This document shows, in pieces, positions 7,031 to 10,627 of a DNA stretch of 10,627 bases. The notes under the pieces are model-generated. The model was not told the DNA's origin and did not search any database. It was given only the letters and a program-made list of their open reading frames with translations. The position numbers and the translations under genes were made by a program. Within the stretch, counting starts at the first letter, position 1. Each line of letters starts with the position of its first letter. Source of the DNA: REEB481 sp044360435 (GTDB lineage Bacteria; Bacteroidota; Bacteroidia; NS11-12g; UBA955); contig JBIKKI010000073.1 in NCBI GenBank assembly GCA_044360435.1, positions 1 to 10,627 of the forward strand, written 5' to 3'.

Positions 7031-8431
7031 ATGCAACAAAAAAACTTCAAATCGGCCCTGGGCATCATCATCACGGTGTTTTTCTTCTGGGGCTTTGTGG
7101 CTGCTTCAAACGGCATCTTCATCCCTTTTTGCAAGAAGCATTTCCAACTGAGTCAGTTCGAATCACAATTGATTGATGCGACCTTTTACGGTGGTTACTT
7201 CATCGGTTCGTTGATTCTGCTCGCGCTTTCTCGGGTTTTTAAAATGGAAATACTCAATCGTTTGGGGTACAAACGGGGCATCATTTACGGACTGCTCATT
7301 TCCATTTTGGGCGCACTGGCCATCATTCCCTCAGTTAATGCCGGATCTTTTCCTTTAATTCTTGCATCCTTTTTCATCCTTGCCCTTGGCTTTTCACTGC
7401 AACAAACCTGCGCCCAGCCATTTGTGATTGCCCTTGGAAATCCCTCGGGCGGCGCACACCGGCTCAGCTTGGCCGGGGGCGTCAACTCTTTGGGCACCAC
7501 TCTTGGTCCTTTGGCTGTGGGATTTATCCTGTTCGGAACGGTAAGCGGTTCGGGAAAAGCTTCGCTGGATTCCATCAATGAACTGTATTATTTGCTTGCA
7601 GGTGTATTTCTGCTGGTAGCCCTGTTCTTGTGGCGCGCTAAACTTCCGGAAATCCAAAGCGATGACGCCTACGAGCCGGGTTTCGGGGCTTTAAAGTTCC
7701 CACAATTGCGACTGGGCATGTTGGCCATCTTCACCTATGTTGGCGTAGAAGTGAGCATCCAGAGCAATATGGGGGCCCTGTTGGCAGAACCCGCATTTGG
7801 TTCGTGGAAGGAAGACGAAATCGCACCCTTCATATCCATGTATTGGGGCAGTCTGATGATTGGCCGCTGGGCCGGATCGATTGCTGTTTTTTCCCTTTCC
7901 CAAGGGATGAAGAGGCTGCTGAGCATTTTGGTGCCATTTTTTGCTTTTGCCGTTGTTTTAGGCGTGAATAAACTCAGCGGAAAACCCATTGATGATTTAT
8001 ATCCTTATGCCTTGTGTGTTGGCGTGCTCATCCTGAACTTCTTGCTGAGCAAAGAACAGCCTGCCCGCACCCTGCTGCTGTTTTCCTTTTTTGGCATGGC
8101 CGCCATGCTGATTGGCTTGTTCAGCACAGGAACCATTTCCATGTTTGCCTTTTTGAGCGGAGGGTTGGCTTGCAGCATTATGTGGCCAAGCATCTTTGCT
8201 CTGTCCATTTCAGGACTGGGAAGGTATTCCGGGCAAGGATCAGCATTCCTGATCATGATGATTCTGGGTGGCGCGATCATCCCACCCGTTCAGGGCTTGC
8301 TTGCCGATGTGATTGGCATCCACCAGAGCTACCTGATTACCGTGCTTTGCTTCGCATATCTGGCCTATTTTGCCTATCGGGCGAAAACACTTTCGCCGGA
8401 AGCGAATGAAGTTGCCGTTAGCGGACATTAA
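7031..8431 (+). CDS. MFS sugar permease, FHS (FucP-like) family
   Basis: This 466-residue, strongly hydrophobic protein has the length and motif order of a 12-helix sugar:proton symporter of the fucose/glucose/galactose permease family in the inner membrane. Helix 1 carries FFFWGFVAASNG (17-28), helix 2 FYGGYFIGS (52-60), helix 4 SLQQTCAQPFVIALGNP (122-138), helix 7 YVGVEVSIQSN (236-246), and a late segment has SGGLACSIMWPSIFALSI (376-393). A soluble central loop lies near 204-225. The start at 7031 places the first helix at the N-terminus as expected. Next to a GH16/GH3 cluster, glucose is the likely substrate (inference). Compared with my recollection of E. coli FucP, the positions of its D46 and E135 are occupied by G28 and Q125, so proton coupling may differ. 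It is bounded by hairpin terminators on both sides and so is probably transcribed alone. Confidence 0.9.
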   Translation: MQQKNFKSALGIIITVFFFWGFVAASNGIFIPFCKKHFQLSQFESQLIDATFYGGYFIGSLILLALSRVFKMEILNRLGYKRGIIYGLLISILGALAIIPSVNAGSFPLILASFFILALGFSLQQTCAQPFVIALGNPSGGAHRLSLAGGVNSLGTTLGPLAVGFILFGTVSGSGKASLDSINELYYLLAGVFLLVALFLWRAKLPEIQSDDAYEPGFGALKFPQLRLGMLAIFTYVGVEVSIQSNMGALLAEPAFGSWKEDEIAPFISMYWGSLMIGRWAGSIAVFSLSQGMKRLLSILVPFFAFAVVLGVNKLSGKPIDDLYPYALCVGVLILNFLLSKEQPARTLLLFSFFGMAAMLIGLFSTGTISMFAFLSGGLACSIMWPSIFALSISGLGRYSGQGSAFLIMMILGGAIIPPVQGLLADVIGIHQSYLITVLCFAYLAYFAYRAKTLSPEANEVAVSGH

Positions 8432-8465
8432 AAGAAAAAGCCTCTGAATCAGAGGCTTTTTCTTT
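8431..8465. terminator. Bidirectional hairpin terminator between convergent genes
   Basis: The left arm AAAGAAAAAGCCTCTG (8431-8446) and right arm CAGAGGCTTTTTCTTT (8450-8465) pair perfectly over 16 bp, with a minimal loop AAT (in practice a slightly opened loop). The A-run on one side and T-run on the other make it work in both directions. It overlaps the last base of the permease stop codon and ends one base before the response-regulator stop, so it serves both convergent genes. Confidence 0.92.
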
Positions 8466-8466
8466 G

Positions 8467-9177
8467 TTACATTTCAAACTTATACCCAACACCCCGCAAG
8501 GAAATGAAATAGCGGGGGTTGCGTGGATCCTTCTCAAAATACTTGCGGAATGCAAGGATGAAGTTGTCAATGGTGCGCGTACTGGGATAAACGTTGTAAC
8601 CCCAAACCGTATGCAGTATGCGTTCCCGGCTCACTACCGAGCCTTTATTCTCGATGAGCAACTTCAACAGCAAGGCTTCCTTTTTGGTGAGGATAAAATC
8701 GCCTCCGATGCCTCGGGCTTCATAGCTCTCAAAATTCACCATAAAGCCATCTCCAAAATGAAACTCTTTCAGTCCGGGTGTAAAATCATGTGTTTTGCTC
8801 CGTTCCAGAAGTTTCTTCACCCGCAGCATCAGTTCTTCCAGGTTAAACGGCTTGGCCAGGTAATCGTCGCCACCCTTCTTCAATCCGTCAATACGGTCTT
8901 CGGAACTGCCTCTGGCCGACAGGAACAGGATGGGAACCACCTGGTTGGTGAGCCGAATGCTCTCACAAACAGAAAGGCCGTCCATACCGGGTAACATAAC
9001 ATCCAGGATGACCAAGTCGAAATTCTCTTCTTTAAATCGCTGCACGGCAGTATTCCCATCGCGTACGGCTACAACTTTATACTCCTCAATCTCCAGGTTG
9101 AGTTTCAGCATATCTGCGATATCCTGTTCGTCTTCAACCAGTAGGATCCTGCTGGAATTCAGGGTGGATGCGTTCAT
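8467..9177 (-). CDS. OmpR/PhoB-family response regulator
   Basis: The 236-residue product has a receiver domain at 10-125. The acidic pair E15/D16 is in LLVEDE, the phospho-acceptor is D59 in LVILDVMLPGMDG, the switch serine is S87 in FLSARG, and the conserved lysine is K109 in LAKPF. A winged-helix DNA-binding domain follows (about 137-236) with SRERILHTVWGYN, TRTIDNFILAFRKYF and a closing FISLRGVGYKF hairpin. All key residues are present, so it should be a functional phosphorylation-dependent transcription factor. It lies 38 bases downstream of the histidine kinase on the same strand, in kinase-then-regulator order, and is very likely its partner. The gene ends against a bidirectional terminator. 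Nothing in the sequence shows whether it controls the glycan cluster; PULs are more commonly controlled by hybrid two-component, SusR-like or ECF/anti-sigma systems. Confidence 0.95.
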   Translation of the reverse strand: MNASTLNSSRILLVEDEQDIADMLKLNLEIEEYKVVAVRDGNTAVQRFKEENFDLVILDVMLPGMDGLSVCESIRLTNQVVPILFLSARGSSEDRIDGLKKGGDDYLAKPFNLEELMLRVKKLLERSKTHDFTPGLKEFHFGDGFMVNFESYEARGIGGDFILTKKEALLLKLLIENKGSVVSRERILHTVWGYNVYPSTRTIDNFILAFRKYFEKDPRNPRYFISLRGVGYKFEM

Positions 9178-9215
9178 ATCAAGCCTCTATCTAAACCACA
9201 AAACAGGGGTATTTA

Positions 9216-10376
9216 TTACTGCCTGAAAAGCACCCGAAACACTGAACCCGCCGGTTTATTGTCTTCAACCCTGATTTTCGCCTTGTGCCATTGCAGGATT
9301 TTCCGCACCAAATACAGGCCCAGACCCGTTCCTTTATAGTTCCGTACACGCTCATCTCCTACTCTGTAAAATTTCTGAAATATTTTATTTTTCTCCGAAT
9401 TGGGGATGCCCGGGCCATGATCGGCTACACAAATTTCAACACCACCGGGAACCAGATTGCCGCTGATATGTACTTGAGCATGAACCCCTCCAGAATATTT
9501 GATGGCATTGCTCACCAGATTACTAAAGGCCAGTTGCAAAGAAGCCTGATCACCATTTACGTAAAGATTGGGCGCAATTTGCAATCCAATGGTTCCTTGA
9601 AAATCTGGTGACAGCGCCTGTTCGCGCACCTTTGTCAACAAAGCGCCAAGGTGCACGGGAGCGCGTTCAAAGTGATACACACGCCCCTCAATACGCGAAG
9701 CTACAATCACATTATTCATCAAATCGTCCAGCCGGTCGGCATTGTTCTCGGCCAACATCCTCAAAGCTTCCATGCGCTGCGGTTCTAATCCCGGACGTTT
9801 CATGGTTTGCATGGCCAGCTTCACCGCTGCAACCGGGGTTTTCAACTCATGGGTTACCGCAAGCAGGAAGTTGTTTTGTTGCTGGTTGAAATTCATGATG
9901 GCGTGAAAACGCATCAAAAGCCAGATGAACGCTGCCATGACCAGGGCCGACATCAAACCGCCCGCAGTGATGAACAACGCCCTGCGCCTGATGTACTGAT
10001 GATATACCTCTTCAGTGGCGGAAGGCGCAACATCCACCCTGATTCGTTCATCCAGAAAAACGCCTTCCCGGATATTCAGCGTAAGCATGCCCTCACTTTT
10101 TTGTGCCACCACAGTTCCCATCATGGCAACGTTGGCTCGGTAAATACCCTTCCCGTAGCGAAATTCCGAAACCTGTCCGCTGTCGAACATACCGCGCAGC
10201 ACCTGCTCCTTAAGCATGTTTTCTGTAACCCGGCTCTGATTGGCCATGAGCTGACGGCGCAGATCCATTTCAATGCGGCCATAGTTCACCAGGGCGAAAA
10301 TCCACCAGCTGAACACGGTAAAAATGAACAACACCATAACCCAGGTGAAGGCCCAGATGAGTTGCTGCCTTTTCAT
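9216..10376 (-). CDS. Membrane sensor histidine kinase
   Basis: With the start at 10376 the protein has 386 residues. Transmembrane helix 1 spans about 8-30, a periplasmic sensor region about 31-132, and helix 2 about 133-154. The HisKA box FLLAVTHELKTP contains phospho-histidine H176. The ATPase domain has the N box (NLVSNAIKYS, N286/N290), G1 (VADHGPGIP, D319), F box (KIFQKFYRVGD) and G2 (GTGLGLYLV). No HAMP domain separates helix 2 from HisKA; the linker is only about 12 residues. The frame stays open to an ATG at 10487, but that extension would run antisense over the start of the divergent cytochrome b5 gene. The chosen start also puts a Lys/Arg-containing N-terminus immediately before the first helix, so it is preferred. 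It should phosphorylate the response regulator encoded 38 bases downstream. The sensor region matches no family I recognise, so its signal is unknown. Confidence 0.92.
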   Translation of the reverse strand: MKRQQLIWAFTWVMVLFIFTVFSWWIFALVNYGRIEMDLRRQLMANQSRVTENMLKEQVLRGMFDSGQVSEFRYGKGIYRANVAMMGTVVAQKSEGMLTLNIREGVFLDERIRVDVAPSATEEVYHQYIRRRALFITAGGLMSALVMAAFIWLLMRFHAIMNFNQQQNNFLLAVTHELKTPVAAVKLAMQTMKRPGLEPQRMEALRMLAENNADRLDDLMNNVIVASRIEGRVYHFERAPVHLGALLTKVREQALSPDFQGTIGLQIAPNLYVNGDQASLQLAFSNLVSNAIKYSGGVHAQVHISGNLVPGGVEICVADHGPGIPNSEKNKIFQKFYRVGDERVRNYKGTGLGLYLVRKILQWHKAKIRVEDNKPAGSVFRVLFRQ

Positions 10377-10455
10377 CCTCCGCAATTTATGTCCCAATCG
10401 AACTACCTGAACAGAAAGCAGAAGAAATGACCTGTTGCTGCCGCATCTTCGCAAC
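10377..10455. promoter_or_regulatory. Divergent intergenic region, kinase and cytochrome b5 genes
   Basis: These 79 bases separate the divergently oriented kinase (minus) and heme-protein (plus) genes and must hold a start signal for each, unless one is transcribed from farther away. I see no clear TAnnTTTG element on either strand; the closest on the minus strand is a TAAATTG near the kinase start, without a well-spaced -33 partner. Position is the main support. Confidence 0.3.
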
Positions 10456-10627
10456 ATGGACTTTGACGCCTTGCCCAAATACAGCAAAGCACAATTGGCG
10501 CTGAGAAACGGACAGGACCGCCCGGAAATTTGGGTTGCCTTCCAGGGAAAGATCTATGACGTAAGCAACAGCAGGCTTTGGCGCCGTGGCATGCACTACG
10601 AACACTGGGCCGGCCAAGACCTTACCC
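10456..10627 (+). CDS. Cytochrome b5-like heme-binding protein, N-terminal part (3' end outside window)
   Basis: The 57 visible residues match the short bacterial cytochrome b5-like heme/steroid-binding domain. There is an opening KYSKAQLALRNGQDRPEIWV, then AFQGKIYDVSNSRLW, then GMHYEHWAGQDLT. In this class the conserved strand-and-turn piece with Y34-D35-V36-S37 is followed by W42 and by histidines, here H47 and H50, of which one is a candidate axial heme ligand. The family is usually about 75-80 residues, so perhaps 20 more residues, including the second ligand, lie beyond the window. No signal peptide is present, so the protein is probably cytoplasmic. The ATG at 10456 is preferred; a TTG at 10435 in frame is the only upstream alternative before a stop at 10408. 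Role unknown; electron transfer is the usual assumption. Confidence 0.8.
   Translation, partial: MDFDALPKYSKAQLALRNGQDRPEIWVAFQGKIYDVSNSRLWRRGMHYEHWAGQDLT

Noticed and set aside
8464..8994. Plus-strand 176-codon open frame over the response-regulator gene
   Set aside because: The minus strand encodes a complete response regulator with every conserved residue; the plus-strand product is featureless.
9807..10430. Plus-strand 207-codon open frame over the kinase gene
   Set aside because: It is antisense to the H box, membrane helices and sensor region of the kinase, and its translation resembles no family.
10377..10487. Longer kinase start at 10487 adding 37 residues
   Set aside because: The extension is antisense to the start of the cytochrome b5 gene and shows no domain or membrane signal; the start at 10376 directly precedes the first helix.
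10387..10617. Minus-strand 76-codon open frame at the right end
   Set aside because: It is antisense to the recognisable cytochrome b5-like coding sequence and has no identifiable feature.

Overview
The window looks like a chromosomal piece of a Bacteroidota bacterium with roughly balanced base composition. The evidence is a type IX secretion (T9SS) type A C-terminal sorting domain, several lipoproteins and glycan-binding proteins clustered with GH16 and GH3 enzymes, a FucP-type sugar permease, absence of Shine-Dalgarno sequences before tightly packed genes, and Bacteroidota-style kinase/regulator proteins. The genus cannot be fixed from the sequence alone.

Positions 2-6951 hold five same-strand genes of a polysaccharide-utilisation cluster. 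They are the C-terminal end of a secreted glycan-binding-like protein (5' end outside the window), a CBM-like lipoprotein, a GH3 beta-glucosidase, a GH16-type lipoprotein with an intact E-x-D-x-E catalytic motif, and a 902-residue T9SS-secreted protein made of four 170-residue repeats, a CBM20/48-like domain and a sorting domain. The first four are almost fused: the junctions are a 1-base overlap, a 1-base gap and a 1-base gap. A 31-base A-rich leader precedes the fifth, and a perfect 16-bp hairpin terminator closes the unit at 6964-7000. A GH16 plus GH3 pair points to a beta-glucan such as laminarin or mixed-linkage glucan. No SusC/SusD pair is seen, but the operon is cut at the left edge.

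Positions 7031-8431 hold a 12-helix sugar permease of the FHS/FucP family, which could import the monosaccharide released by GH3. It is closed by a second perfect hairpin that sits between convergent genes and probably terminates in both directions.

Positions 8467-10376, minus strand, hold a sensor histidine kinase followed by an OmpR-type response regulator. Divergent from the kinase, at 10456 to the window end, is the start of a small cytochrome b5-like heme-binding protein. Neither has an obvious link to the sugar cluster.

Working model (inference): the repeat protein and lipoproteins hold beta-glucan at the cell surface, GH16 cuts it to oligosaccharides, GH3 releases glucose in the periplasm, and the permease takes it up. 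The most notable item is the 902-residue protein. It has no recognisable catalytic domain, and its four repeats keep exactly the same length with no net indel.
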